A DNA stretch of 64,000 nt, taken from contig CAWKPE010000013.1 in NCBI GenBank assembly GCA_963851385.1, positions 310,001 through 374,000 of the forward strand, read 5' to 3'. Under the pieces are notes generated by a model. It made no database searches, had not been told where the DNA came from, and saw only the letters and a program-made list of their open reading frames with translations. Within the stretch, counting starts at the first letter, position 1, and every line of letters begins with the position of its first letter. The DNA is from CAWEFA01 sp963851385. Lineage in GTDB: Bacteria; Bacteroidota; Bacteroidia; Bacteroidales; DTGW01. Positions 31,276 to 40,464 of this stretch are shown piece by piece. Made by a program: the position numbers and the translations under genes.

Positions 31276-33014
31276 ATTTTATTAACATAGAGAAACAAAA
31301 TCACAGAGTTAAGAAAAAAGTATTTCTTTGTGTCTTTGTGTCTCTGTGTTTAATTCTTTTTATTACCAACTCTATTTCCCAGGAAACCAAAACTTCGCAA
31401 ATTAATAAAGCCAAAGAAATCCTAAACGATAGGGGAGAAGTGGTTCTGAAATTTACCAAACCTTCAAATATATCATTATCCCAATTGAGCAAGATGATAT
31501 CTATTGATAAGGTAAAACACGATACAATATATGGCTATTTAAATCGTAGAGAATTTGAAGTCTTTCTCAAGTTTGGAATTGATTTTATTGTGATAGAACC
31601 TCCTTTAGTACAAATGACTTTAAAATCAATCGGCTCGGTTTGGAATTGGAACCAATATCCAACTTATAGTGAATATGTATCAATGATGGACAGCTTTGCA
31701 CAAACTTATCCTTCGCTTTGTAAAATTATTAATGCTGGTAGCAGTGTTAAAGGGCATAGTATCATTTTCGCCAGGATTTCATCTGATACCACCAAAATTA
31801 AGCCGGCAGTGATGTATTCTTCATCCATGCATGGTAATGAACTGGGAGGTTATGTTATGATGCTCAGGTTTATTGACTTCCTTCTTACGAATTACAATTT
31901 AAACTCTGAAGTTAAAACGCTTGTTGATAGTCTTGATATATGGATCAACCCGTTAGCTAATCCTGATGGCGCTTATAAAGGTGGGGACAATACTGTTTTC
32001 TTATCAACCAGATTAAACGCAGACAGCGTTGATCTGAACAGGAATTTTCCTGACCCGGTCATGGGTGATCATCCTGACGGTAATAGCTACCAGCCCGAAA
32101 CCAATGCTATGATGAATCTGATGAATAAATATCATTTTATATTATCTGCAAATTTTCATGCCGGAGATGAGGTCGTGAATTATCCTTGGGATTCAAGCCC
32201 TACTATGCATCCGGATAGTATGTGGTTCAGGTATATTTCACAGGAATATGCTGATTCTGCTCATACTTATGGTCGTCCTGGCTATTTTACCGAAGTTGAT
32301 CCAAGCGGCATTATTGATGGATATGCCTGGTATGCCGTTTATGGCGGACGTCAGGATTATATGACTTATTTTCATCATGGCCGTGAAGTGACCATAGAAC
32401 TTGATGTTACAAAAATGACACCGGAAAACGAGTTAAACAATCTTTGGAATTACAACTACCGATCATTTTTGCATTATCTGGAACAGGGCATGTATGGTGT
32501 TCGTGGTACAATTACTGATTCCATTAGCCATAATGCAATTAAAGCTGAGATCGAATTGATAGATCATGACAATGACTCTTCTGTGATTTGTTCCGATTCA
32601 CTTTCAGGAAAGTATTACAGATTAATTAATACCGGAACCTATAACATAAGATTTTTATCTCCGGGTTATTATATAAAGGAAATTCAAAATGTTGCTGTTA
32701 ATAACAGACAGATAACCTGGTTAGATGTGGCTTTAAAACCATGGAATGAATCAGTTTCAACTCAAAAAAGCGAATTAAATATTTCTTTATTCCCTAATCC
32801 ATGTACCCACTTTCTTAACATTAGAAGTTCAGAGAATTCGATAACAAATGCAGGAATTATCATTTATGATGTAACAGGAAAAATTATTTTATCCTTAGAA
32901 AAATTTGATTTAAACAGCCAATTAGATCTAAGCAATCTGCAAACAGGAACTTACTTTTTACAATTCAAAACCAGTGCAGCCAATTGTCAGAAAGTTTTGG
33001 TTGTAAAACATTAG
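31272..33014 (+). CDS. Secreted M14 zinc carboxypeptidase with T9SS sorting domain
   Basis: A 580-residue exported metallopeptidase. The signal sequence has a hydrophobic core at about residues 16-32 (KVFLCVFVSLCLILFITNS). The M14 domain follows at about 120-410, with the zinc motif HxxE in SSMHGNELGGY, the third ligand in SANFHAGDEVVNYPWD and the catalytic glutamate in REVTIELDVTKM. A carboxypeptidase-regulatory-like beta domain comes next (GVRGTITDSISHNAIKAEI), then a T9SS sorting domain (ISLFPNPCTHFLNI...GTYFLQFK). It starts inside the hisS stop (4-bp overlap). The signal-peptide codons are made of a palindromic repeat (31284-31352). Confidence 0.92.
   Translation: MNFINIEKQNHRVKKKVFLCVFVSLCLILFITNSISQETKTSQINKAKEILNDRGEVVLKFTKPSNISLSQLSKMISIDKVKHDTIYGYLNRREFEVFLKFGIDFIVIEPPLVQMTLKSIGSVWNWNQYPTYSEYVSMMDSFAQTYPSLCKIINAGSSVKGHSIIFARISSDTTKIKPAVMYSSSMHGNELGGYVMMLRFIDFLLTNYNLNSEVKTLVDSLDIWINPLANPDGAYKGGDNTVFLSTRLNADSVDLNRNFPDPVMGDHPDGNSYQPETNAMMNLMNKYHFILSANFHAGDEVVNYPWDSSPTMHPDSMWFRYISQEYADSAHTYGRPGYFTEVDPSGIIDGYAWYAVYGGRQDYMTYFHHGREVTIELDVTKMTPENELNNLWNYNYRSFLHYLEQGMYGVRGTITDSISHNAIKAEIELIDHDNDSSVICSDSLSGKYYRLINTGTYNIRFLSPGYYIKEIQNVAVNNRQITWLDVALKPWNESVSTQKSELNISLFPNPCTHFLNIRSSENSITNAGIIIYDVTGKIILSLEKFDLNSQLDLSNLQTGTYFLQFKTSAANCQKVLVVKH
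31284..31352. repeat. Palindromic repeat inside the M14 peptidase start
   Basis: The right arm (about 31321-31352) is a tract of the type TTTCTTTGTGTCTTTGTGTC, and the left arm (31284-31319, ACATAGAGAAACAAAATCAC...) is its imperfect inverse. Related hairpins occur elsewhere in the window (54382-54466). Here the repeat is translated and supplies the hydrophobic core of the signal peptide. Confidence 0.5.
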
Positions 33015-33104
33015 AAATCTTAAAATCTGATAAAAAAAAGAACAATGCTATTTTTTTGTCATACCCTATTTTTTACCTATTCATTAAGATGATAATCATT
33101 ATAA

Positions 33105-33235
33105 GTGCATCTCTAATAACAAAATTTCAGAATTAACAGATGCAGGTTTCATGATACAGGATGTAGTGATATAAGGCTTTTTCTTGCATCCTGCATCCTG
33201 TATCTTTTAATGAAAAATGAGTTTTTAGAAGTTCC
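33105..33235. mobile_element. 131-bp dispersed element, copy A
   Basis: It begins GTGCATCTCTAATAAC and ends TTTTTAGAAGTTCC, with imperfect terminal inverted repeats (TCTAATAACT versus TCTAAAAACT). A 5-bp direct repeat TATAA abuts both ends (33100-33104 and 33236-33240). The centre is a hairpin of ATACAGGATG with CATCCTGTAT. A copy of equal length and orientation lies at 43180-43310. There is no coding capacity. Confidence 0.75.
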
Positions 33236-33286
33236 TATAATATCATGAAAACTTCTATTTTTGTACTTCATTAAATATGTTTAATT

Positions 33287-33715
33287 ATGAATTACATATA
33301 TGAGTTGCCTTTTAAAGTAAGAGATTATGAATGCGATATTCAAGGCGTAGTAAATAATTCGGTATATCAGAACTATCTGGAGCATACCCGTCATGAATTT
33401 CTGGAACACGTTGGTCTTAATTTTGCCAAATTGCATGAAGACGGTATCGACGCTTTGGTTATACGTATTGAAATTGATTATAAATTTCCATTAAAAAGTG
33501 GCGACCAGTTTGTTTGTAAACTAAACACAGCAAGAGAAGGAAACCTGAAATTTATTTTCCTTCAGGATATTTTTCGTATCCCTGATAATAAATTGATCGT
33601 TAAGGCAAAAGTAATTGCAGCATGCATAAATAATAAAACAGGAAGACCAATTGCCCCAACGGAACTTGTAAATGTTTTCAATAAATTTTCGTTACCTGTA
33701 AATACAACAAGTTAA
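33287..33715 (+). CDS. 4HBT acyl-CoA thioesterase
   Basis: A 142-residue hotdog-fold protein. CDIQGVVNNSVYQNYLEHTRHEFLE is the YbgC/4-hydroxybenzoyl-CoA thioesterase active-site region (usual form D-x-G-V-V-x-x-x-x-Y, with the aspartate here in the D-I-Q-G position). It should hydrolyse an acyl-CoA in the cytoplasm. The substrate is unknown. It stands alone between the 131-bp element and a 453-bp gap. Confidence 0.88.
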   Translation: MNYIYELPFKVRDYECDIQGVVNNSVYQNYLEHTRHEFLEHVGLNFAKLHEDGIDALVIRIEIDYKFPLKSGDQFVCKLNTAREGNLKFIFLQDIFRIPDNKLIVKAKVIAACINNKTGRPIAPTELVNVFNKFSLPVNTTS

Positions 33716-34168
33716 ACTACGATTTATAAAACATTGTTCTTGCAATACTGATTCTAGCTGTTGCCTTAAAGCTTAAAAAAACAGTTTAAAATATTTTATT
33801 AAGTATAATATCCGACCTTTTTATTTATAATTTCGATAGGAAGTGTTCCAAAATTTACTTTAAAGCATTTGGTAAAATATGAGGGAGAAGTAAATCTGGC
33901 CAATAATGATACTTCAATAATTATAATCGCTTAGGTTTCGAGTATTTTTTTTACTGTTTTCAACCGGATTACTTTTATATAATCATTTCCCTTTTTTATG
34001 ATAAATTTCCAGATTTATTTAATTTGTCAATTTTCTTTATTTACATTTCATTATTAAGATACAGCAGTTTTTAATTCATTAAATTTGAAAAATAATTAAC
34101 AGATGCACAATTACCAGGGTGAATTTTTCTAATAAATATTAAAGAATAATATTTAAAATGTAATATTA
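33716..34168. other. Intergenic region without a recognised gene
   Basis: This 453-bp AT-rich stretch holds no recognised gene, RNA or repeat. One open stretch of about 37 codons on the plus strand (to TAG near 33933, reading ISIGSVPKFTLKHLVKYEGE) could be a gene remnant, but I cannot name it. Confidence 0.3.
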
Positions 34169-36355
34169 ATGAAAAGAATTATTGTAGTTACATTGGTTTT
34201 TTTTCTTTTGATCTCATCATATATTTATGGACAATCACAAGTTATTTATCTTGATACTTCTCAACCCATCGAAGTGAGAGTGAATGATCTAATTTCAAAA
34301 TTGACACTTGAGGAAAAAGTATCACAGATGATGCATCGCAGTCCTGCAATACCTAGATTGAATATGCCTGCATACAATTGGTGGAACGAATGTTTACATG
34401 GTGTGGCTCGCTCCGGCACTGCAACTGTTTTTCCTCAGTCAATAGGTTTGGGTGCAACATTTGATGATGATCTGATTTTTAGAATTGGAACAGCCGTATC
34501 CGATGAAGCAAGAGCTATGTATAATGCTTCAATAAAGAAAGGATATTATGATCATTACGCAGGATTGACTTTTTGGACGCCTAATATCAATATATTTCGA
34601 GATCCCCGGTGGGGCAGAGGACAGGAAACTTATGGGGAAGATCCATTTCTTACATCAAAACTTGGAGTTTCATATGTTAAAGCCTTGCAGGGTAATAATC
34701 CTAAATACCTTAAAATTGCAGCTTGTGCGAAACATTTTGCAGTTCATAGTGGTCCTGAAAAGTTGCGTCACGAATTTAATGCGAAGGTAAGTGATAAAGA
34801 CCTGTATGAAACCTATCTTCCCGCATTTAAGGCGCTTGTTGATGCAAATGTTGAAGCTGTGATGTGTGCGTATAATCGAACCAATGATACGCCTTGTTGT
34901 GGCAATAATCTTTTATTAAAGCAAATACTTAGAGATAAATGGAATTTTAAGGGTCATATTGTTTCTGATTGCTGGGCACTCAGCGATATAGATACAAGAC
35001 ACAAAGTTACAAAAAACAAGGTTGAATCAGCTGCTTTGGCTTTGAAAAGCGGAGTTAATCTTAATTGTGGAGATACTTATGATCCTTATTTGATAGATGC
35101 TGTAAAACTAGGATTGGTTACCGAGAAAGAAATAGATCAATCTCTATCCATCCTATTAAAAACGAAATTCAAATTGGGAATGTTTGATCCACCTGAGAAA
35201 AATCCGTACAATTCTATTCCTGTAAGCGTAATTAATTCTGAAGAAAACAGGCAGCTTGCACGTGAAGCGGCTTTAAAATCTGTTGTACTGTTGAAGAACA
35301 GTAAGAATGTACTTCCTTTGAAGAAAGATATCAGATTGCTTTATCTTACTGGACCAAATGCAACAAGCCTTGAAGTATTATTAGGAAATTATTATGGTGT
35401 CAACAATAAAATGACTACCATTTTGGAGGGTTTTGCTGGGAAAATTGCTCCTGGAAGCCAATTGCAGTATGAACAAGGTTGTTTGTTGGACAGACCCAAT
35501 GTTAATCCTATTGATTGGGCATCAAGTCATGCTGAGGATGCCGATGCAGTTGTTGTGGTATTGGGAATATCTGGTCTGCTTGAAGGTGAAGAAGGCGAAT
35601 CTATAGCTTCCGAATATTATGGTGATAGGTTGGATTATAATATTCCTAAAAACCAAATTGATTATTTGAAAAAATTAAAAGTGGTAAATAAGCCTCTTAT
35701 TGTCATTATTACTGGTGGTAGTCCTATGAATCTATCGGAAGTGCATGAGTTAGCTGATGCTATATTATTAGTTTGGTATCCAGGTGAAGAAGGTGGTAAT
35801 GCTGTTGCTGATATTGTGTTTGGAGATGTTTCACCTTCAGGAAAACTGCCTGTCACTTTTCCAAAATCATTTGATCAACTACCTCCTTACGAAGATTACT
35901 CTATGGAAGGTCGTACCTATAGGTACATGAAAGAAGAGCCTATGTATCCCTTTGGTTTCGGGTTGAGCTATACGCAATTTGAATATTCAAATTTAAAATT
36001 ATCTAAAGAAAAACTAAGAAAAGATCAATCTCTTGATGCTGTTGTTACTGTAGCAAACACTGGCAATTATAAAAGCGATGAAGTTGTTCAATTGTATATA
36101 TGCAATATGAATTCTGAACATAAAGCACCACTTATAGCGCTAAAGGGTTTTAAGAGAATTACTCTTAAGCCAAATGAAGTAACTAATATCAAGTTCGTCA
36201 TAACTCCTGAAATGTTAACTTATGTGGATGACAAAGGAAAAACATGTACAGCTTCTGGCAAATATAAAGTATTTATTGGTGGTTCACTTCCTTGTAAAAG
36301 AAGTGAAACTTTGGGGATAGGAAAGCCTCAGGAAAAAGAGTTTCTGGTTAAATAA
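34169..36355 (+). CDS. Glycoside hydrolase family 3, beta-glucosidase/xylosidase-like
   Basis: A 728-residue exported enzyme with a signal peptide (about residues 1-21). The N-terminal TIM-barrel domain has YNWWNECLHGVARSG and DPRWGRGQETYGEDPF, and the catalytic nucleophile is D267 in GHIVSDCWALSD. The second alpha/beta domain (GEEGGNAVADIVFGDVSPSGKLPVTFP) and the C-terminal Fn3-like domain (YTQFEYSNLKLS...VTVANTG) complete the usual GH3 layout. The NWWNE..HGVA group includes beta-xylosidases and beta-glucosidases, so the sugar is not certain. It probably trims plant-derived oligosaccharides in the periplasm. A terminator follows at 36417. Confidence 0.92.
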   Translation: MKRIIVVTLVFFLLISSYIYGQSQVIYLDTSQPIEVRVNDLISKLTLEEKVSQMMHRSPAIPRLNMPAYNWWNECLHGVARSGTATVFPQSIGLGATFDDDLIFRIGTAVSDEARAMYNASIKKGYYDHYAGLTFWTPNINIFRDPRWGRGQETYGEDPFLTSKLGVSYVKALQGNNPKYLKIAACAKHFAVHSGPEKLRHEFNAKVSDKDLYETYLPAFKALVDANVEAVMCAYNRTNDTPCCGNNLLLKQILRDKWNFKGHIVSDCWALSDIDTRHKVTKNKVESAALALKSGVNLNCGDTYDPYLIDAVKLGLVTEKEIDQSLSILLKTKFKLGMFDPPEKNPYNSIPVSVINSEENRQLAREAALKSVVLLKNSKNVLPLKKDIRLLYLTGPNATSLEVLLGNYYGVNNKMTTILEGFAGKIAPGSQLQYEQGCLLDRPNVNPIDWASSHAEDADAVVVVLGISGLLEGEEGESIASEYYGDRLDYNIPKNQIDYLKKLKVVNKPLIVIITGGSPMNLSEVHELADAILLVWYPGEEGGNAVADIVFGDVSPSGKLPVTFPKSFDQLPPYEDYSMEGRTYRYMKEEPMYPFGFGLSYTQFEYSNLKLSKEKLRKDQSLDAVVTVANTGNYKSDEVVQLYICNMNSEHKAPLIALKGFKRITLKPNEVTNIKFVITPEMLTYVDDKGKTCTASGKYKVFIGGSLPCKRSETLGIGKPQEKEFLVK

Positions 36356-36416
36356 ACAGAGTAAATCTTTTGGTTGAGTTATTACAATTTTCCATTTCTT
36401 GTACCAAATAAAGAGA

Positions 36417-36450
36417 AAAGTGTTTCGGTTTTTGAGACACTTTCTTTTTT
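36417..36450 (+). terminator. Rho-independent terminator after the GH3 gene
   Basis: AAAGTGTTTC (36417-36426) pairs with GAGACACTTT (36434-36443, one G-U pair) around a 7-base loop, followed by CTTTTTT. Confidence 0.85.
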
Positions 36451-36530
36451 AATAGATTAATTGTCACTTTCAGGCAGACATACTGCTCATTCGTGATTCT
36501 TCTTTAGAAGATTGTCAGAATTTATGATAT

Positions 36531-36564
36531 AAAAAAAGACAGTACTTGGATTAAGTCTGTCTTT
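36531..36564 (-). terminator. Terminator downstream of tRNA-Arg
   Basis: Read on the minus strand, AAAGACAG (36564-36557) pairs with CTGTCTTT (36542-36535) and runs into a T-tract at 36537-36531. It starts six bases after the tRNA 3' end. Confidence 0.8.
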
Positions 36565-36569
36565 CATTG

Positions 36570-36643
36570 TGACCCCAGAGGGATTCAAACCCCCGACTTT
36601 CAGAACCGGAATCTGACGTTCTATTCAGCTGAACTATGGGGCC
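36570..36643 (-). tRNA. tRNA-Arg (anticodon CCG)
   Basis: The 74-nt minus-strand sequence folds as a tRNA. The acceptor GGCCCCA pairs with TGGGGTC (one G-U pair), with discriminator A. The D-arm contains AGTTCAGCTGAATAGAAC. The anticodon stem TCAGA/TCTGA encloses loop TTCCGGT with anticodon CCG. The T-arm loop is TTTGAAT. CCA is not encoded. A terminator follows at once. Confidence 0.93.
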
Positions 36644-36892
36644 GGAATAATTGATAATTGTTGATTAATAATTGAAAGTAATAATCTCAATTTTCAGTAG
36701 ACAAAATTAAAAAAAATTCTCTTGTTTTAATTTTATTATATGATTGCTTATTTATATGGAAATATATAGAATTCCAGATTAAATTGCATATCGCTATTTT
36801 TTTCAATAAATTGCAATTCTACCGTAGTGCAGAAAATTTATTTGACATGCATAGATACGGTTATTTGCATGTTTTAACTTAACTAATTCTAT

Positions 36893-37573
36893 ATGAAAAA
36901 TTCAATTTTAATTAGTGCAATTTTATTTCTTTTTTTGTTTTCAATTTCATGTGGAAATAAAGTCAAGAAACAAGAACAAAAGCAAAAACAAAAATCTGAT
37001 TCTACTGCAACTATTGTTACTGCTCAAGCTTCGATAATTAAAAAGTACGGCATTAAATCAGGTATTATTCACTTTGAGACCACAAATAATCTGAGTAATA
37101 TTAAAATTGAAAATATAGTTTATTTTGATGATTATGGTGCAAAAGAAGCAAAAGAAACATATGTAAATGGAGTATTGAATGACAAAGTTGTAAATAAAAA
37201 TGACGGTTGGTTATATCAAATTAATTTAAAACAGAAATCGGGCCGTAAATCTGAATCAGCAGGAGAAAGTGGAACGGAAATAAAATTTAATAGTGGTGAA
37301 TTTTGGACACCGGAACAAAAAAAGGTACAAAAGTTTAATATAGGACACGGTGAAACTGTTTGTGGGAAGGAATGTAATGTATTTACAACTGATGATGGTA
37401 ATATTAAATCGAAATTTGCAGGATGGAAAGGCATCACCATGTTACTTGAAACAAGCACGTATAATGGTAAAATGAAATTTACTACTAGCAATAAAGCTGT
37501 TAAAATTGAAGAAAACGTTTTTATTCCTAAGAAAGCTTTTGAAATACCCGTAGATATTAATATGTATCAATAG
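36893..37573 (+). CDS. Uncharacterised lipoprotein
   Basis: A 226-residue lipoprotein: signal MKNSILISAILFLFLFSISC with the lipobox cysteine at residue 20, then a lysine/glutamine-rich linker (KKQEQKQKQKSDS). The mature domain (KYGIKSGIIHFETT, EAKETYVNG, VCGKECNVFTTDDGN) has two conserved-looking cysteines and a beta-rich pattern, but I do not recognise the family. The WYL regulator gene starts 3 bp after its stop, so both are likely one transcript. Confidence 0.72.
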   Translation: MKNSILISAILFLFLFSISCGNKVKKQEQKQKQKSDSTATIVTAQASIIKKYGIKSGIIHFETTNNLSNIKIENIVYFDDYGAKEAKETYVNGVLNDKVVNKNDGWLYQINLKQKSGRKSESAGESGTEIKFNSGEFWTPEQKKVQKFNIGHGETVCGKECNVFTTDDGNIKSKFAGWKGITMLLETSTYNGKMKFTTSNKAVKIEENVFIPKKAFEIPVDINMYQ

Positions 37574-37576
37574 TCC

Positions 37577-38524
37577 ATGAACCGCATTGACAGGCTTGTA
37601 GCAATTCTGATTCATCTGCAAAGTAAAAAAATTATTACTGCCCGAGAAATTGCGGATCGTTTTGAAATAAGCCTGCGCACTGTTTATCGCGATGTAAGAG
37701 CACTTGAAGAATCGGGTGTTCCAATTGGAGCTGAAGCCGGGAAAGGTTATTTTATTACTGAAGGCTATTCACTTCCGCCTGTTATGTTTTCGCGCGATGA
37801 AGCCGTTTCAATGCTGACCGCTGAGAAAATGATTGAAAAGCTTACGGATAAATCACTTGTTGAGAATTATCAATCAGCAATGTTTAAGATCAAATCCGTA
37901 CTTCGAAGTGCTGAAAAAGAATACCTTGAAAAACTTGATTCTCATATTTATGTCATTCAACCACCTTCTTTTAGCCAGGAGATATTTCCCAATAATTATC
38001 TTTCATTAGTTCAGCATGCACTTACGAATAAACAGGTTTTACAAATTGAATACTATTCTGCTTCTGGAAAAGAATATAGCAATCGTAATATTGAACCTGT
38101 AGGTTTATGTTTTTATGGTAGCCGCTGGCATTTGATAGCTTTTTGCAAATTGCGCGATGAATATCGTGATTTTAGAATTGACAGGATGCGAATGATGCAA
38201 ACTACAGGTGAATTTTTTTCAAAACAACATCTTTCTATAAAGGACTATTTTCCTTCTTTAAATAATAACAAAAAATTCCAGTCTGTTGTAATTCAATTTC
38301 CTGTTGAAGTAGCTAAAGAACTTAATGAACAAAAATATTATTACGGTTTTATTGGAGAGAAACCGGTCGGAAAATTGGTTGAAATGACATTCTTGGTTGA
38401 TTCTTTTGATTGGATAGGTCATTGGGTTTTGGCATTAGGCGATAAAACAATTGTTAAAGAACCTGGAAACTTTATTGATTTTTTAAAACAAAAAGTTGAA
38501 GCACTTGCAAAATATTACTTATAA
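37577..38524 (+). CDS. WYL-domain transcriptional regulator (YafY type)
   Basis: A 315-residue DNA-binding regulator. The N-terminal HTH (ISLRTVYRDVRALEESGVPI) is followed by a WYL domain from about residue 140 (LQIEYYSASGKEYSNRNIEPVGLCFYGSRWHLIAFC) and a C-terminal WCX region. WYL proteins sense ligands, often nucleotides or nucleic acids, and usually act on neighbouring genes. It sits 3 bp after a lipoprotein gene. Its targets cannot be read from the sequence. Confidence 0.92.
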   Translation: MNRIDRLVAILIHLQSKKIITAREIADRFEISLRTVYRDVRALEESGVPIGAEAGKGYFITEGYSLPPVMFSRDEAVSMLTAEKMIEKLTDKSLVENYQSAMFKIKSVLRSAEKEYLEKLDSHIYVIQPPSFSQEIFPNNYLSLVQHALTNKQVLQIEYYSASGKEYSNRNIEPVGLCFYGSRWHLIAFCKLRDEYRDFRIDRMRMMQTTGEFFSKQHLSIKDYFPSLNNNKKFQSVVIQFPVEVAKELNEQKYYYGFIGEKPVGKLVEMTFLVDSFDWIGHWVLALGDKTIVKEPGNFIDFLKQKVEALAKYYL

Positions 38525-38638
38525 TTTTTTCCTGCTGACATAGGGCTGTCACTTTACCAAATTATTTTTATTTCAAAATTAATTATGACTTACTTTTAAA
38601 AATGAAAATAATTTCTGTTATTCATAAAACTTTATATT

Positions 38639-38989
38639 ATGGAAAAGCAAATCACAAGTGATGTTAAATTAATAGCCTTTTGCGGTCTTTATTGTGGAGC
38701 TTGTCGCTCTTATTTAAAAGGTAAATGTCCCGGATGCGTTGAAAATACCAAAGCAACATGGTGTCAAATCCGTTCGTGTTGCATTGAAAACAACTATAAA
38801 AGTTGTGCCGATTGCAAGCAATTCAGCAATGTAAATGAATGTAAAAAATATAATAATTTCATTGCGAAAATTTTTGGTTTTGTTTTTCGATCAAACAGAG
38901 CAGCATGTATAACATTAATAAAAGAAAAGGGATATGATGGCTTTGCCGGTTATATGACCAATAATAAATTAATGACAATTAAAAAATAA
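38639..38989 (+). CDS. DUF3795 cysteine-rich protein
   Basis: A 116-residue protein with about fourteen cysteines, arranged as CGLYCGACRSYLKGKCPGC and CADCKQF, the DUF3795 pattern. The cysteines suggest zinc or iron-sulphur binding. The function is unknown. Its stop codon directly abuts the ATG of the aldo/keto reductase gene, a frequent neighbour type for redox accessory proteins. Confidence 0.85.
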   Translation: MEKQITSDVKLIAFCGLYCGACRSYLKGKCPGCVENTKATWCQIRSCCIENNYKSCADCKQFSNVNECKKYNNFIAKIFGFVFRSNRAACITLIKEKGYDGFAGYMTNNKLMTIKK

Positions 38990-39982
38990 ATGAAAATGAA
39001 ATACAGAAAACTTGGAAGAACAGGTTTTGAAATTTCCGAAATCAGTTTGGGCACGTGGCAAGTCGGAGGCAAATGGGGCGATTCATTCAGCCATGAAAAT
39101 GCTGATCGTATTCTCAATACTGCTGCTGACTCAGGTATTAATTTTATTGATACTGCAGATGTTTATGGCGATGGCGAAAGCGAAAAAGCTGTCGGAAAGT
39201 TTGTCCGTTCCAGGAAAGAACGGATTTATGTAGCTACTAAGTGTGGAAGAAAATTAAATCCTCATGTCAACACAACATACCAGCCGGAAGTATTAAGAAA
39301 ATTTGTCGAAGACAGCCTTAGAAATATGGGATTGGAAACACTTGATCTTATTCAATTGCATTGCCCTCCTGCTGAAGTATATTACCGGGGTGAAATTTTT
39401 GAATTCTTTGATCAGCTTAAAAAGGAAGGAAAAATATTAAATCTGGGCGTTAGTGTTGAGAAAGTTGAAGAAGCTTTAAAAGCAATTGAGTTTCCCAATG
39501 TTACTTCCGTTCAGATTATTTTCAATATGTTTCGTCAACGGCCAGCTGAACTATTTTTTAAAGAAGCGAAAAAACGAGATATAGGAATTATAGTAAGGGT
39601 GCCATTGGCCAGTGGATTACTTACCGGCAAATTTGATAAAACCACATCTTTTAATCCAGGCGATCATAGGAATTTTAACCGCAATGGTACTTCATTCGAT
39701 CAGGGTGAAACTTTTTCAGGTATTGATTATGAAACAGGACTTGATGCGGTCAATGATCTTAAAAAATTATTTCCTGATGATTTTAATCTTGCACCGGTAG
39801 CTTTGAAATGGATTCTAATGTTTGATGAAGTGAGTTGTGTCATTCCAGGTGCATCGCGGCCTGAACAGGTTGGATCAAATCTCCAGGCATTGAATATACC
39901 TGATTTGAATAATAAACAATTGAAAAGTATTGAATCCATTTATGCAAAGAAAATTAAGCAACAAGTTCATCAGAGATGGTAA
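38990..39982 (+). CDS. Aldo/keto reductase
   Basis: A 330-residue TIM-barrel NADPH-dependent oxidoreductase. MKYRKLGRTGFEISEISLGTW is the typical start. FIDTADVYGDGESEKAVG carries the catalytic Asp and Tyr, and the catalytic lysine is in YVATKCGRK. The histidine lies in LIQLHCPPAE. GASRPEQVGSNLQAL is the NADP-binding end. The gene is translationally adjacent to the DUF3795 gene. The carbonyl substrate is unknown. Confidence 0.92.
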   Translation: MKMKYRKLGRTGFEISEISLGTWQVGGKWGDSFSHENADRILNTAADSGINFIDTADVYGDGESEKAVGKFVRSRKERIYVATKCGRKLNPHVNTTYQPEVLRKFVEDSLRNMGLETLDLIQLHCPPAEVYYRGEIFEFFDQLKKEGKILNLGVSVEKVEEALKAIEFPNVTSVQIIFNMFRQRPAELFFKEAKKRDIGIIVRVPLASGLLTGKFDKTTSFNPGDHRNFNRNGTSFDQGETFSGIDYETGLDAVNDLKKLFPDDFNLAPVALKWILMFDEVSCVIPGASRPEQVGSNLQALNIPDLNNKQLKSIESIYAKKIKQQVHQRW

Positions 39983-40068
39983 TTAAAGTGTGCTTTTTCT
40001 TTTAATTTTTAAAATGCTTCTATCTGAATTTTATCTATTATAATAATATTTTTTGCACATCTTCAACC

Positions 40069-40189
40069 AATGTCGTTTAGTTAAGCAGTTTTATATCATT
40101 GGTTATACTTCGACAAGCTCAGTATGACCTCATTTTATTGTCACCCTGAGCTTGTCGAAGGGTATTTCGTTCCTTAATTAAACGACATT
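40069..40189. mobile_element. 121-bp MITE, copy 2 (inverted)
   Basis: Same element as 13697-13817 but in the opposite orientation. The termini AATGTCGTTTAGTTAAG (40069-40085) and CTTAATTAAACGACATT (40173-40189) are near-perfect inverses. An 8-bp direct repeat, CATCTTCA, lies just outside (40058-40065 and 40191-40198). It ends 28 bp before the fucI operator. The rest of this 482-bp gap holds the operator and promoter described separately. Confidence 0.85.
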
Positions 40190-40217
40190 GCATCTTCATC
40201 TATTAAAAATTCACTTA

Positions 40218-40237
40218 AAACTTGTAATTACAAGTTT
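40218..40237. promoter_or_regulatory. GntR operator upstream of fucI
   Basis: The perfect 20-bp palindrome AAACTTGTAATTACAAGTTT occurs here and again at 42981-43000 in front of the gntR gene and the E2 operon. Identical perfect palindromes in two control regions next to a GntR-family gene point to its binding site. Confidence 0.82.
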
Positions 40238-40251
40238 ATTTAATATTTTTA
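40222..40251 (+). promoter_or_regulatory. Candidate fucI promoter overlapping the operator
   Basis: TTG at 40222-40224, inside the operator, and TATTTTTA at 40244-40251 (one mismatch to TAnnTTTG) are separated by 19 bp. The spacing is the same as at the second operator (42985/43007). Binding of the repressor would cover the -33 element. It leaves a leader of about 200 nt before fucI. Confidence 0.5.
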
Positions 40252-40464
40252 CAAAGTTCTAAATATTAATATTTTAATTAATTTTTTACGTAAATTATTT
40301 TTACAGGTTAAAGAAATTAAATTCACAAATTGCTAGCTATAAAAACATTATTACAATTACATTAAAACAACATGTAAAGAATATCTGGATGCTTGTTGAA
40401 ATCTTCCTAATGGATTAATAAAATAATTTGAATTTAAATCTGAATAAAATATAAGTTAATTATC

